From NCBI GenBank assembly GCA_002479075.1, contig DLLG01000001.1:124001-188000 (forward strand): a DNA stretch of 64,000 bases. Reading direction: 5' to 3'. Every line of letters starts with the position of its first letter. The first letter of the stretch is position 1. The notes under the pieces are model-generated. The model saw nothing but the letters and a program-made list of their open reading frames with translations. It was not told the DNA's origin and searched no databases. The translations under genes were made by a program, and so were the position numbers. The DNA comes from Clostridiales bacterium UBA7568 (GTDB lineage: Bacteria; Bacillota; Clostridia; Oscillospirales; CAG-272). Below are positions 8,595 through 17,426 of the stretch, piece by piece.

Positions 8595-9494
8595 TTATTT
8601 TTGCTCCGGAGCTTTTTCGCTTGCGGCAATTCTTTTCTTCTTTCTGCGCTTAACCGAAATAACAACTATAAAGGCAATTATTCCGCACACAAGTGCAAAG
8701 GGGAAAAGCCACACAATCGCTATCAAAAGCTCGCCGACGACTTTCCCGAATACAACGAATGTCTTCTTTATGGCATTTCCGAGACGGGAAATAAATGTTA
8801 CATCGGATTCTTCCGTATATTCGATAACCTCGCAGAGGCTTATCGTTGCATACGAATAGTCAACTGATTTATCATAATATTTCAGCTTGTAATTAAGTTC
8901 GTTTATCTCTGAGCGGATCTGCGAGAGCTTATCCTCCAACTTTATCAGATAATCGAGGGAGTCCGCTTTTTCCATCATATCAAGAATTCTCTGTTCCTGA
9001 AGCGCAAGCGCATCCAGACGTGACTGATACGAATAATACGACTCCGTAATGTCATCTGTTGTAAGATTTGAAGAGATGACATTGCCTTTTCCGCCGAGCT
9101 CCGAAATGAACTCATCGAGCTTTTCTGCAGGAATACGAACTGTAAATTCTCCGTAGCGAGATGAGCGTCTTCCGGATGATGTCCCTCCGCCCCTTTCGCT
9201 TGAGGAGGAGAAATATCCGCCGTAGCTTTCAACAAGAGCCGATATTTCAGATCTTGTTCTGTCATATTCGGTCGTTTCAAGGGTTACGCGGTATCTTTTG
9301 ATGAGCTTCTGCTCGGGAGATGACGGGTCGTTTGAGCTGTCCTGCTTCGGAGGGTCGGAGCTGATTTCATCGTAATATCCGCTGCCGGATTCTTCGCCTT
9401 TGCCAAACCCGTCCGATGCGTTTTTACCTCCGCAGGAGCAGAGAAGCGCAAGCAGAAGTAAAAGTGCGATGGCTGATGCTAAAATTTTCTTCAT
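8595..9494 (-). CDS. DUF4349 domain lipoprotein
   Basis: 299 residues. A signal sequence ends in a lipobox LLCSC, followed by a Ser/Gly/Asp-rich linker (25-60). The DUF4349 domain (about 62-270) begins 'KRYRVTLETTEYDRTRSEI' and includes 'ESYGGYFSSSSE', 'FTVRIPAEKLDEFISEL' and a coiled-coil around 'LEDKLSQIRSEINELNYKLKY'. Near the C terminus there is one transmembrane helix and a basic tail, so both ends are membrane attached. Function of the family is unknown; an envelope or stress role is often assumed. It is separated from valS by 76 bases and may share its transcript. Confidence 0.85.
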   Translation of the reverse strand: MKKILASAIALLLLLALLCSCGGKNASDGFGKGEESGSGYYDEISSDPPKQDSSNDPSSPEQKLIKRYRVTLETTEYDRTRSEISALVESYGGYFSSSSERGGGTSSGRRSSRYGEFTVRIPAEKLDEFISELGGKGNVISSNLTTDDITESYYSYQSRLDALALQEQRILDMMEKADSLDYLIKLEDKLSQIRSEINELNYKLKYYDKSVDYSYATISLCEVIEYTEESDVTFISRLGNAIKKTFVVFGKVVGELLIAIVWLFPFALVCGIIAFIVVISVKRRKKKRIAASEKAPEQK

Positions 9495-9570
9495 TTGTGT
9501 TATCCGCCTTTCAAAAGTATTTTTGCCTTGCTTTTGCTTATTAGTCGAATAAACGAAGGAATTTTCTCAT

Positions 9571-12210
9571 TTAGTTTTTGTATTTTTCAATCGAACCTCT
9601 GACGGAAGCAAGCTTTTCTTCATAGCTCTCGCGTTTTGCGCGCTCCGCGTCAACAACTGCAGCAGGCGCTTTTGCAACAAAGCCTTCGTTTGAGAGCTTG
9701 GCGTCTATGCGGGCAATCTCGCCTTCAAACTTCTTTTCTTCCGCAGAGAGACGTGCAATTTCCGCTTCGATATCAACCATTTCCGCAAGCGGGATGAATA
9801 TCTTCGCCTTTTCGGAAACTATCGCAATAGCCGTATCGTCGTGGAAATCGTCTGCATATTCAACGCCGGATGCCTGCGCCAGCTTTTCAAAGAAAGCGGA
9901 GGCGGAAGAGTTGAAGACATTTTTTTCGTCCGAGACGATTATCATCTTTGCTTTTCTGGACGGCGGAACATTCATTTCCGCGCGGCGTGCTCTGACAGCC
10001 TTGACGGCGGAGATGATCAGCTCCATACTATCTGCGTCGGAAGCAAATGTCGGGATGTTCTCAGCCTTCGGATAGCTTGTTATCACAATGCTTTCGCCTT
10101 CGTGCGGGAGCTGCTGCCAGATGGTTTCCGTTATGAACGGCATAAACGGATGGAGAAGCTCTGTGAGGTTGCGGAGAACGAAAGAGAGTACCCGGCAGGC
10201 ATCTGTATGAGATGAGCCCTCCTTGTCAAAGAGACGGGGCTTGATAAGCTCAACGTACCAATCACAGAATGTGCCCCAGAAGAAGTCATAGAGCTTGCCG
10301 AGGGCGATGCCGAGCTCATATTTATCGAGGTTTTCGCAAACCTCGCCGGTAAGCTCGGAGAGTCTTGTAAGTATCCATTTGTCCTCAATTCCGAGCTTGT
10401 CGTCAGAGGGGAGAGAAGTATCTGTAAGGTCGTCCGGAATGTTCATAAGAGCGAAGCGGGCGGCGTTCCATATCTTGTTTGTGAAGTTTCTTGCGGATTC
10501 GATCTTTTCGTCCGAGAAACGCATATCGTTGCCGGGAGAGTTACCCGTGAGGAGAGCAAAGCGGAGAGCATCCGCACCGCACTTATCGATTATTTCAAGC
10601 GGATCGATTCCGTTCCCGAGCGACTTTGACATCTTGCGCCCCTGCGAGTCGCGGACGAGACCGTGAATCATAACGTGGTCAAAGGGCTTTTCGTTCATAC
10701 AGTACATACCCATCGTTATCATTCTGGAAACCCAGAATGTGATGATGTCGTAACCCGTGATGAGAACGGAGGTCGGATAGAAATATTCGAGATCTTCTGT
10801 TTTGTTCGGCCAGCCGAGCGTTGAGAATGGCCAGAGAGCGGAGGAGAACCAAGTATCGAGAACGTCCTCATCCTGATGGACGTGCGTTCCGCCGCACTTC
10901 GGGCAGACGGTCACATCCGTTTCGGAAACGGTCATTTCGCCGCAGTCTTCGCAGTAATAAGCGGGAATTCTGTGTCCCCACCAGAGCTGGCGGGAGATGC
11001 ACCAGTCGTGAATACCGTTCATCCAGTTCATATATATCTTTGAGAAACGCTCGGGGATGAAGTCTGTCGTTCCGTTTTCAACGACCTCGATTGCCTTCTT
11101 TGCGAGCGGCGCCATTTTTACAAACCATTGCCTTGATGCGAGCGGCTCGACAACCGTTCCGCAACGGCAGCAATGACCGACGGAATGAGTATATTTTTCA
11201 ATCTTTACAAGGTAGCCCTGGGCTTCGAGATCCGCAACTATCTGCTTTCTCGCCTCATATCTGTCAAGCCCGGCATATTTGCCGCCCTCTTCGGTTATCT
11301 TGCCCTTTGTGTCTATAACGAGGATTGTATCAAGGTTGTGACGTGCGCCGACCTCAAAGTCGTTGGGGTCGTGAGCGGGTGTGATTTTTACCGCGCCTGT
11401 GCCGAATTCCTTTTCAACATATTCATCTGCGATGACGGGGATTTCTCTGCCGACAAGCGGGAGAATAAGCTTCTTGCCGATCTTGTCCTTATAACGCTCG
11501 TCATCGGGGTTGACGGCGACAGCCGTATCGCCGAGGAGCGTTTCGGGACGCGTTGTTGCGATGATTATTTCGCCGCTGCCGTCCGCATAGGGATAACGGA
11601 TGTGCCAGAATGCCCCTTCCTTATCGCTGTGTTCGACCTCTGCATCGGAAAGCGCCGTTTCACAGCGGGGGCATATATTGCTTATGCGGAAACCTCTGTA
11701 AATGAGTCCGTCGTTATAAAGTGAAACAAACACCTTTTTGACTGCGGCAGAAAGATTTTCGTCCATCGTGAAGCGTTCTCTTGTCCAGTCACAGGAGGAG
11801 CCGAGGGCTTTGAGCTGTGAAATGATACGGTTACCGTATTTATGCTTCCATTCCCAGACCGTATCGACAAATTTTTCTCTGCCGAGATCATAGCGGGAGA
11901 GTCCCTGTTCCTTGCGGAGCATTTCTTCAACCTTTATCTGCGTTGCGATGCCGGCGTGGTCTGTTCCGGGAACCCAGAGCGTACAGAAGCCCTGCATTCT
12001 CTTGTATCTTATGATCGTATCCTGCATCGATTCGTCAAGCGCGTGACCCATATGGAGCTGGCCCGTTACGTTCGGGGGCGGGATAACGATTGTGAAATGC
12101 TGTTTGTTTTTGTCAGGCGAGGGGGTGAAATATCCTTTGTCGCACCACTCCTTATAAAGCGGAGCTTCAATTTCGCCCGGATTGTAGCTTTTTGAAAGTT
12201 CTCGTGGCAT
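9571..12210 (-). CDS. valS: Valyl-tRNA synthetase
   Basis: 879 residues, the usual length for bacterial ValRS. The class I motifs are PPPNVTGQLHMGHAL (HIGH equivalent, residues about 45-60) and RKMSKSLGN (about 525). The editing CP1 insertion with 'ATTRPETLLGDTAVAV' and 'DPNDFEVGARH' lies between them, and a C-terminal coiled coil rich in Glu/Lys/Ala (about 810-879) matches the tRNA-binding arm. It charges tRNA-Val in the cytoplasm; a tRNA-Val gene lies 26 kb away in this window. No T-box is visible in the 65 bases between it and the upstream lipid kinase gene. Confidence 0.97.
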   Translation of the reverse strand: MPRELSKSYNPGEIEAPLYKEWCDKGYFTPSPDKNKQHFTIVIPPPNVTGQLHMGHALDESMQDTIIRYKRMQGFCTLWVPGTDHAGIATQIKVEEMLRKEQGLSRYDLGREKFVDTVWEWKHKYGNRIISQLKALGSSCDWTRERFTMDENLSAAVKKVFVSLYNDGLIYRGFRISNICPRCETALSDAEVEHSDKEGAFWHIRYPYADGSGEIIIATTRPETLLGDTAVAVNPDDERYKDKIGKKLILPLVGREIPVIADEYVEKEFGTGAVKITPAHDPNDFEVGARHNLDTILVIDTKGKITEEGGKYAGLDRYEARKQIVADLEAQGYLVKIEKYTHSVGHCCRCGTVVEPLASRQWFVKMAPLAKKAIEVVENGTTDFIPERFSKIYMNWMNGIHDWCISRQLWWGHRIPAYYCEDCGEMTVSETDVTVCPKCGGTHVHQDEDVLDTWFSSALWPFSTLGWPNKTEDLEYFYPTSVLITGYDIITFWVSRMITMGMYCMNEKPFDHVMIHGLVRDSQGRKMSKSLGNGIDPLEIIDKCGADALRFALLTGNSPGNDMRFSDEKIESARNFTNKIWNAARFALMNIPDDLTDTSLPSDDKLGIEDKWILTRLSELTGEVCENLDKYELGIALGKLYDFFWGTFCDWYVELIKPRLFDKEGSSHTDACRVLSFVLRNLTELLHPFMPFITETIWQQLPHEGESIVITSYPKAENIPTFASDADSMELIISAVKAVRARRAEMNVPPSRKAKMIIVSDEKNVFNSSASAFFEKLAQASGVEYADDFHDDTAIAIVSEKAKIFIPLAEMVDIEAEIARLSAEEKKFEGEIARIDAKLSNEGFVAKAPAAVVDAERAKRESYEEKLASVRGSIEKYKN

Positions 12211-12275
12211 TTTACTTAACCTCTGTTTTTAATAAATTTCTTTTTTGAGTCACTGCGGGGACGAATGCTTTCCCG

Positions 12276-13217
12276 TCAAGCGAGGATGAGACATTCGGAG
12301 CCCCTGGGGACGGCAAACGGGATTGCCCCCGGTATCGCTTCGATATATATATCCCTGAGACGGGTTATTTCTCCGTCCAGACATACGCCAACTTCCTTTT
12401 CCGCTTCAAAATGAATCTTTTTGCATTTTTTATATGTCACAAAATCAAGCGGAACATCGCGGATTATATGCGTGCCTTTTTTATAGTCTCCGAGAAGAGA
12501 GATAAATTTTCCCCTCGATATCTTGTCCACAGTACAGACGTCGATAAGCCCGTCATTGAGCTTTGCGAGCGGAGCGGCACAGAAGCCTCCGCCGTATATT
12601 CTTGCGTTACCGAATGCGCAGAGAAGATAATTCTTTGTCACGGGCGTCTCATCATCGAACGTTATCGTATATGTGTTTCCGAAGTGCCCGAAGAATGCGG
12701 AGAGCACTCCGAGCGGGTAAGCAATGCTGTTCGGGACTTTGATTTTCGAGCGTATGCTTCTCATTTTTTCAACGACAGAGCAGTCAAAGCCGATGTTTAG
12801 AACGTTGAGACAGTATTTTTCATTGAATTTGATGAGGTCAAGCCTCTCCGTCGAGCCGCAGAGCTGGGATTCGATGTCAAGAAAGGCGTCGTGCGACGAA
12901 AACGACTTTATAAAATCGTTTCCGGTTCCCGCCGGAATAGCCGCAATCTCGGCATTTTCAAAGCCGACCGCCCCGTTTACAACGTCATTTAGCGTGCCGT
13001 CGCCGCCGCAGGCATAAAACCTTATTTTCTTTCCGGATTTTTCAACACATTCCCGACGGACGAATTTTTCCGCGTCGCCCGCTTCCTTCGTTACGTGTAT
13101 TTTATATTCGTCGCCTTGCTTTTCGCAGGCTGTGCGGATCTTTTCGATAAGCTCTTCCTTATTCTTTCCGCCGCCTGCCGCAGGATTGACTATAAAACAG
13201 TTATATAGTGAATTCAT
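12276..13217 (-). CDS. Diacylglycerol/lipid kinase family protein (YegS/DagK-like)
   Basis: 313 residues. The N-terminal 'FIVNPAAGGGKNKEEL' and 'YACGGDGTLNDVVNG' are the phosphate- and nucleotide-binding motifs of the DAGK catalytic fold (PF00781), followed by 'IPAGTGNDFIKSF'. The C-terminal beta-sandwich ends with 'EVGVCLDGE'. Related proteins (DgkB, YegS) phosphorylate diacylglycerol or similar lipids at the inner membrane face; the substrate cannot be read from sequence. It precedes valS on the same strand with a 65-base gap and no clear terminator. Confidence 0.9.
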   Translation of the reverse strand: MNSLYNCFIVNPAAGGGKNKEELIEKIRTACEKQGDEYKIHVTKEAGDAEKFVRRECVEKSGKKIRFYACGGDGTLNDVVNGAVGFENAEIAAIPAGTGNDFIKSFSSHDAFLDIESQLCGSTERLDLIKFNEKYCLNVLNIGFDCSVVEKMRSIRSKIKVPNSIAYPLGVLSAFFGHFGNTYTITFDDETPVTKNYLLCAFGNARIYGGGFCAAPLAKLNDGLIDVCTVDKISRGKFISLLGDYKKGTHIIRDVPLDFVTYKKCKKIHFEAEKEVGVCLDGEITRLRDIYIEAIPGAIPFAVPRGSECLILA

Positions 13218-13345
13218 AATGATACCTTCATATACATAATAGAGACATTATATCAATTCAAACGACTTGTGTCAAGCGAATTTTGACGATTTGCGTCTTC
13301 TATCCTGCCTTTTTCGGTCGCAGACAAAAAAATTTGCCAAAAGCA

Positions 13346-13374
13346 TTGAAAAAAGTATGCTTTTGATATATAAT
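13346..13374 (+). promoter_or_regulatory. Promoter for small membrane protein gene
   Basis: TTGAAA (13346-13351), 17-base spacer, TATAAT (13369-13374), 32 bases before the ATG. Confidence 0.75.
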
Positions 13375-13406
13375 GACCGACGTACTACTGCTTATGGAGA
13401 GTTATT

Positions 13407-13655
13407 ATGAAAAGAATTTTTGCCGTTTTTATGGCGCTTTTGTTTATACTGACGCTTTTTTCCGTCATTGTGATTGCTTCTGAAAGCGGGAGCGAAACCA
13501 AAATGGAAACCGTTACGGACAGGGCTGACGACCCCGCGTCATACGACACGCCGCAGGGGAAAAGGGTGCAGACTTATATCATAGTTGCGTTGTTTGCGCT
13601 CGGACTTGTGACAGTTGTCGTTATGATAATCAAAAACTACGCAGCTTCAAAATAA
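13407..13655 (+). CDS. Small membrane protein of unknown function
   Basis: 82 residues with an N-terminal signal-like helix (residues 3-25), a polar, charged loop of about 25 residues, and a second hydrophobic helix 'YIIVALFALGLVTVVVMII' near residue 55, ending in a short basic tail. Own promoter and own terminator make it a monocistronic gene. I recognise no domain. Confidence 0.65.
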   Translation: MKRIFAVFMALLFILTLFSVIVIASESGSETKMETVTDRADDPASYDTPQGKRVQTYIIVALFALGLVTVVVMIIKNYAASK

Positions 13656-13668
13656 AGCGTTCTGACAG

Positions 13669-13694
13669 CCGCTCCGAAAGGGGCGGTTTTATTG
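13669..13694 (+). terminator. Intrinsic terminator
   Basis: CCGCTCC GAAA GGGGCGG then TTTTATT, directly after the small membrane protein gene. Confidence 0.8.
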
Positions 13695-13773
13695 TCGCCC
13701 AAAGGCTATCCGGAATATATTATAACTGGGCGGAAATATCTGCCCGCGATAATAAAATGATAGGTGGATGTAT

Positions 13774-14532
13774 ATGAAGGAAGCTTTACTTATGACTTGT
13801 GCCGGGACGGGCTTTATGTTGCTTATGACCTGTCTCGGAGCATTTACGGTGTTTATATTCGGGAGGGAAACGAAACTCTCGACTCAGAGGTTTATGTCCG
13901 GATTTTCCGGCGGAGTAATGATAGCCGCTTCCGTTTGGAGTATGATAATTCCGGCTCTTGAATTTTCGGAAGGAAAAAAGGGAGTGCCGATTATAGCAAT
14001 CGGGATAATACTCGGCGCTTCGACGATTGCGATTGCCGACGCCTTGCTCTGCAAATACAGATTCAAAGGAGAGGATGAGTCGCTTCAAAAACGAAATTCG
14101 CTGCTTATGTTGGCAGTCACATTGCACAACATTCCGGAGGGAATGGCTGTCGGGCTTTCGTTTGCGATAGCGGCAACGACGGGCGAATATGGCGCCGCCA
14201 TAACGCTTGCTTTGTGCATAGGAATTCAGAACTTTCCCGAAGGGGCGGCGATATCCCTGCCAATGAGGCGAGAAGGAATGACAAAAGCAAAATCCGCGAT
14301 AAAGGGCTGTATGACGGGGTTTGTCGAGCCGCCTGCGGCGATACTTGCGGTGTTGCTTATGGCGGCGTTTAGGTCCGTAATGCCGCTTATGCTCAGCTTT
14401 GCGGCAGGCGCAATGCTTTATGTGACGGCGGAGGAACTTATTCCGGAATCGAACGGCGGCGGAAAGCACGGCACGGCGGGACTCATTTTCGGATTTATAA
14501 TAATGTTTGCGCTGGACGTCGTTCTAGGATAA
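13774..14532 (+). CDS. ZIP family metal transporter
   Basis: 252 residues from the ATG at 13774; an ATG two codons earlier touches AGGTGG and is less likely. Eight hydrophobic segments are visible. Helix IV holds 'TLHNIPEGMAVGLSF' and helix V 'GIQNFPEGAAISLP', the paired HNxPEG/xNxPEG metal-binding motifs of ZupT-like ZIP proteins. Such proteins import zinc, iron or manganese across the cytoplasmic membrane. The preceding unit ends at a terminator and no metalloregulator lies nearby, so the metal is undetermined. Confidence 0.93.
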   Translation: MKEALLMTCAGTGFMLLMTCLGAFTVFIFGRETKLSTQRFMSGFSGGVMIAASVWSMIIPALEFSEGKKGVPIIAIGIILGASTIAIADALLCKYRFKGEDESLQKRNSLLMLAVTLHNIPEGMAVGLSFAIAATTGEYGAAITLALCIGIQNFPEGAAISLPMRREGMTKAKSAIKGCMTGFVEPPAAILAVLLMAAFRSVMPLMLSFAAGAMLYVTAEELIPESNGGGKHGTAGLIFGFIIMFALDVVLG

Positions 14533-14609
14533 ATTTTTCGCAAACAGATGAGAAAATCGGCGGGGTGCGGCGACTAAATGGCGTAAACTTAAGCTATGGA
14601 GGATGAAAA

Positions 14610-15191
14610 ATGATTGCGAGAAGGGTGATAATTCTTATTTGTATATGCTTGTGTTTTGCACTTCTTATATCTTGCGCTGAGAAAAACTATGCGCCCGACA
14701 GCGAGACGACACCCGCTCTTCCGGAAACGTCCTCCGCTACTGAAGCAGCGACATCAAAACCGTCGCAAGATGCAACGAAAACCGAAGATCGGATCGTTGC
14801 TCCGGAGGTTGTTTTTGTATCCGGAGGCACGGAATACCGTTGCAATTACTATGAAAAATCGACGGAGACAAGAGCAAGCAACGGAACTACCGCAATATTT
14901 TGCGGCAGGGCGACCCTTGGCGGATTTGACAGGCGTGAGCTTGTCGGGAGGATACCGGAGGTAGTTGTCGGAGAACCGTTTTATATGAAGATCGACGGGG
15001 AGAGGGCCGGCGATGTTTTGCTCAATCTTTATTCCGCCGCAGATGGGGAAAACGCAGACTGCGGAGCGGGTCTGCCGACTCTTTCCGATATTTCGGAAAA
15101 CGGAGAGCTTATCGGAGAGATTTTTGTGACGAAATCAGCCAGGGACGGCTCGTCTGTGACATATGCGTTTTATGTACTGTTTAAACGGTGA
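14610..15191 (+). CDS. Secreted lipoprotein of unknown function
   Basis: 193 residues: signal helix, lipobox LLISC (Cys ~22), a Thr/Ser/Pro/Ala-rich linker (about 28-60) and a ~130-residue domain with a few aromatic and Gly residues. GGAGGAT precedes the ATG. I recognise no family. It starts 77 bases after the ZIP gene and ends at a terminator. Confidence 0.7.
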   Translation: MIARRVIILICICLCFALLISCAEKNYAPDSETTPALPETSSATEAATSKPSQDATKTEDRIVAPEVVFVSGGTEYRCNYYEKSTETRASNGTTAIFCGRATLGGFDRRELVGRIPEVVVGEPFYMKIDGERAGDVLLNLYSAADGENADCGAGLPTLSDISENGELIGEIFVTKSARDGSSVTYAFYVLFKR

Positions 15192-15210
15192 TTTTGCGGT
15201 CTTATACAAG

Positions 15211-15243
15211 CGCGTGGGAGAAAATCCCGCGCGTTTTATTTTA
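15211..15243 (+). terminator. Intrinsic terminator
   Basis: CGCGTGGGA GAAAA TCCCGCGCG followed by TTTTATTTTATTTTA. Confidence 0.85.
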
Positions 15244-15315
15244 TTTTACTATTGAAATAATTGATCGGATGATGTATTATATTGTGGTAATTTGAAAAAG
15301 AGAGAGGAAATTTTC

Positions 15316-16710
15316 GTGAGAAAAGCAAGATATGAAATAGATATGACGCGCGGTCCGCTCTTCGGTAAGCTGATCAGCTTCTCCGTACCTCTTATGCTTA
15401 CTGGTATTCTCCAGCTTCTGTATAACGCTGCGGATATGGTCGTCGTCGGCAAGTACGGCAGCGATACCTCGCTTGCGGCTGTCGGCTCGACAGGCTCGCT
15501 TATAAATCTGATAGTCAATGTGCTTATGGGAATGTCGGTCGGTGCGGGTGTTGTTGTTGCTAACGCAATCGGCGCAGGCGACAGGGAAAAGGCTTCGCGT
15601 GCCACGCATACATCGATTTTTATAAGCGTTGTGTTCGGAGTTGCCGTTGGCATATTCGGAGTTTTTATGGCAAGGCCGCTTCTTGAGATGATGAAGAGCC
15701 CGGAGGACGTAATCGACCTTTCTTCGCTCTATGTCAGGATATATTTTGCGGGTCTACCTGTCACAATGCTTTATAACTTTGGCTCTTCGATTCTCCGTGC
15801 AACCGGGGACACGAAGAGACCGCTTTATTTTCTCATCGCTTCAGGACTTGTCAATGTCGTACTGAACGTTGTATTTGTCAAGGGCTTTGGGCTTGATGTT
15901 GCGGGCGTTGCGATTGCAACGGTTATCTCAACGGCGATGTCTGCGACGCTTGTCACGATCTGTCTTATGAAGAGTAACGGCCCGTGCAGGTTGCAACTCA
16001 AAAAGCTGCGTATATACGGAAAAGAGCTTGTCGATATTGCAAAAATCGGACTTCCCGCAGGACTTCAGGGTTCGGTATTCTCAATATCAAACGTAATAAT
16101 CCAGTCGTCGATAAACTCGTTCGGCTCTGTTACTATGGCAGGAAGTGCGGCGGCAGGCAGTCTTGAAGGCTTTGTTTATACATCGATGAACGCTGTATAT
16201 CAGGCGGCGCTGACCTTTACAGGGCAGAACGTCGGAGCAAAGCAATACAAGAGAATAAACACTATCTGTGCGCAGAGCCTTATAATCGTTACGGTTGTCG
16301 GTATAATCGGCGGAATAGGGATATATCTTCTCGGCGAGCCGCTTGTTGGAATTTATGATGATAACCCGCAGGTAATCGCCGAAGGCGTAAAACGACTGGG
16401 AATAATATCCGCTACATACTTTATATGCGGTGCGATGGATATGATGGTCGGAATGATGAGAGGAATGGGCAAGTCTCTTATGCCGATGATAGTTACGGTT
16501 GTCGGCGTGTGCGGCGTGAGAATCGTTTGGATATACACCGTATTTGCTTATTACCATTCGCTCTTCTGGCTTTATGTTTCATATCCCGTATCCTGGATTG
16601 TGACACTATTTATACACTGCGTGTGCTATTTTGCCGTAAGGAAGAAGTTCCCGAAGGAAAATATGCCGCGCGACGAAGAAATCAGACAAACGGAGGAGAT
16701 AAAAGTATGA
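15316..16710 (+). CDS. MATE family efflux transporter
   Basis: 464 residues from a GTG at 15316, placed by GAGAGG eight bases before; the TTG at 15292 has no ribosome site. Twelve hydrophobic segments in two halves, with the MatE features 'LFGKLISFSVPLMLTGILQLLYNAADMVVVG' in helix 1-2 and the matching 'IAKIGLPAGLQGSVFSISNV' opening the second half. It exports organic cations or drugs using a Na+ or H+ gradient. The stop overlaps the start of the following cyclophilin gene (ATGA), so the two are translationally coupled. Substrate unknown. Confidence 0.92.
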   Translation: MRKARYEIDMTRGPLFGKLISFSVPLMLTGILQLLYNAADMVVVGKYGSDTSLAAVGSTGSLINLIVNVLMGMSVGAGVVVANAIGAGDREKASRATHTSIFISVVFGVAVGIFGVFMARPLLEMMKSPEDVIDLSSLYVRIYFAGLPVTMLYNFGSSILRATGDTKRPLYFLIASGLVNVVLNVVFVKGFGLDVAGVAIATVISTAMSATLVTICLMKSNGPCRLQLKKLRIYGKELVDIAKIGLPAGLQGSVFSISNVIIQSSINSFGSVTMAGSAAAGSLEGFVYTSMNAVYQAALTFTGQNVGAKQYKRINTICAQSLIIVTVVGIIGGIGIYLLGEPLVGIYDDNPQVIAEGVKRLGIISATYFICGAMDMMVGMMRGMGKSLMPMIVTVVGVCGVRIVWIYTVFAYYHSLFWLYVSYPVSWIVTLFIHCVCYFAVRKKFPKENMPRDEEIRQTEEIKV

Positions 16711-17183
16711 AAACAGCAATAATCGAGATGGAAAACGGAAAGACGATGACACTTGAGCTTTATCCCGAAAAAGCTCCGATAACAGTCGCAAACTTTGAAA
16801 AGCTCGCCGGCTCCGGCTTTTATGACGGGCTTATCTTTCATCGCGTCATAGAGAATTTTATGATACAGGGCGGCGACCCGACCGGTACGGGAATGGGCGG
16901 TCCGGGCTGGCAGATAAAGGGCGAGTTTTCTTCAAACGGCGTAAAGAACGATCTGAAACACACAAGAGGCGTAATCTCAATGGCGCGCTCGCGTCATCCC
17001 GATTCCGCAGGCTCGCAGTTCTTCATTATGCACAAGGACGCTCCGCATCTCGACGGTCAGTATGCCGCTTTCGGCAAAATGACGGACGGCTTTGACTGCC
17101 TTGATGAAATAGCCTCTGCCAGAACCGATTATTCGGACAAGCCTCTTGCAGAACAAAAAATCAAGAAAATTACAGTAAAATAA
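16707..17183 (+). CDS. Peptidyl-prolyl cis-trans isomerase, cyclophilin type
   Basis: 158 residues, ATG at 16707 behind CGGAGGAG and overlapping the MATE stop. The cyclophilin fold is clear: 'YPEKAPITVANFEKLA', 'YDGLIFHRVIENFMIQGGDPTGTG', 'ISMARSRHPDSAGSQFFI' and 'LDGQYAAFGKM'. The catalytic Arg (FHRVI) and Gln/Phe positions are present; the Trp of cyclosporin-sensitive forms is not. No signal peptide, so it should act in the cytoplasm. Confidence 0.95.
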   Translation: MKTAIIEMENGKTMTLELYPEKAPITVANFEKLAGSGFYDGLIFHRVIENFMIQGGDPTGTGMGGPGWQIKGEFSSNGVKNDLKHTRGVISMARSRHPDSAGSQFFIMHKDAPHLDGQYAAFGKMTDGFDCLDEIASARTDYSDKPLAEQKIKKITVK

Positions 17184-17192
17184 GATTTCCCC

Positions 17193-17222
17193 TTGACTTC
17201 GGGTCTACTTTTATAGTAAAAT
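17193..17222 (+). promoter_or_regulatory. Promoter of the Na/Pi cotransporter leader
   Basis: TTGACT (17193-17198) and TAAAAT (17217-17222), 18-base spacer. The transcript would begin near 17230 and include the leader ORF and hairpin below. Confidence 0.6.
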
Positions 17223-17264
17223 GTAAACAGTTCAGAAGTAACGAAAGAGAAGGAACCCGAGAAA

Positions 17265-17330
17265 ATGGTTATGAGAAAGCAGAGCAGAATTGTAATAACC
17301 GAGCCTGCTTTCAAATCCGTTTCGGATTGA
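17265..17330 (+). CDS. Leader peptide upstream of Na/Pi cotransporter (21 residues)
   Basis: ATG at 17265 behind AAGGA, TGA at 17328-17330. The peptide begins MVMRKQSRIVITEP and ends SVSD. The stop lies just before a strong terminator, an arrangement typical of attenuation where ribosome position decides terminator formation. No run of one amino acid is seen, so the signal sensed is unknown. Confidence 0.4.
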   Translation: MVMRKQSRIVITEPAFKSVSD

Positions 17331-17336
17331 CCATAT

Positions 17337-17382
17337 GCACCGGAGCCGACCCTCACAGACAGGTCGGTTCGGGTGCTTTTTT
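17337..17382 (+). terminator. Terminator inside the leader of the Na/Pi cotransporter gene
   Basis: Arms GCACCGGAGCCGACC and GGTCGGTTCGGGTGC pair over 13-14 of 15 positions with a 10-base loop, followed by a T-run. It lies after the promoter and before the gene, so full-length expression needs read-through or an antiterminator structure. A second small hairpin (CCGCA/TGCGG) at about 17397-17410 precedes the ribosome site. Confidence 0.75.
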
Positions 17383-17426
17383 GTTGCGGGCATCTGCCGC
17401 AGCGTGCGGCGGATTTTGGAGGAAAA

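Noticed and set aside
13786..14469. Long minus-strand frame opposite the ZIP gene
   Set aside because: His/Arg/Tyr-rich shadow typical of the complement of a membrane-protein gene.
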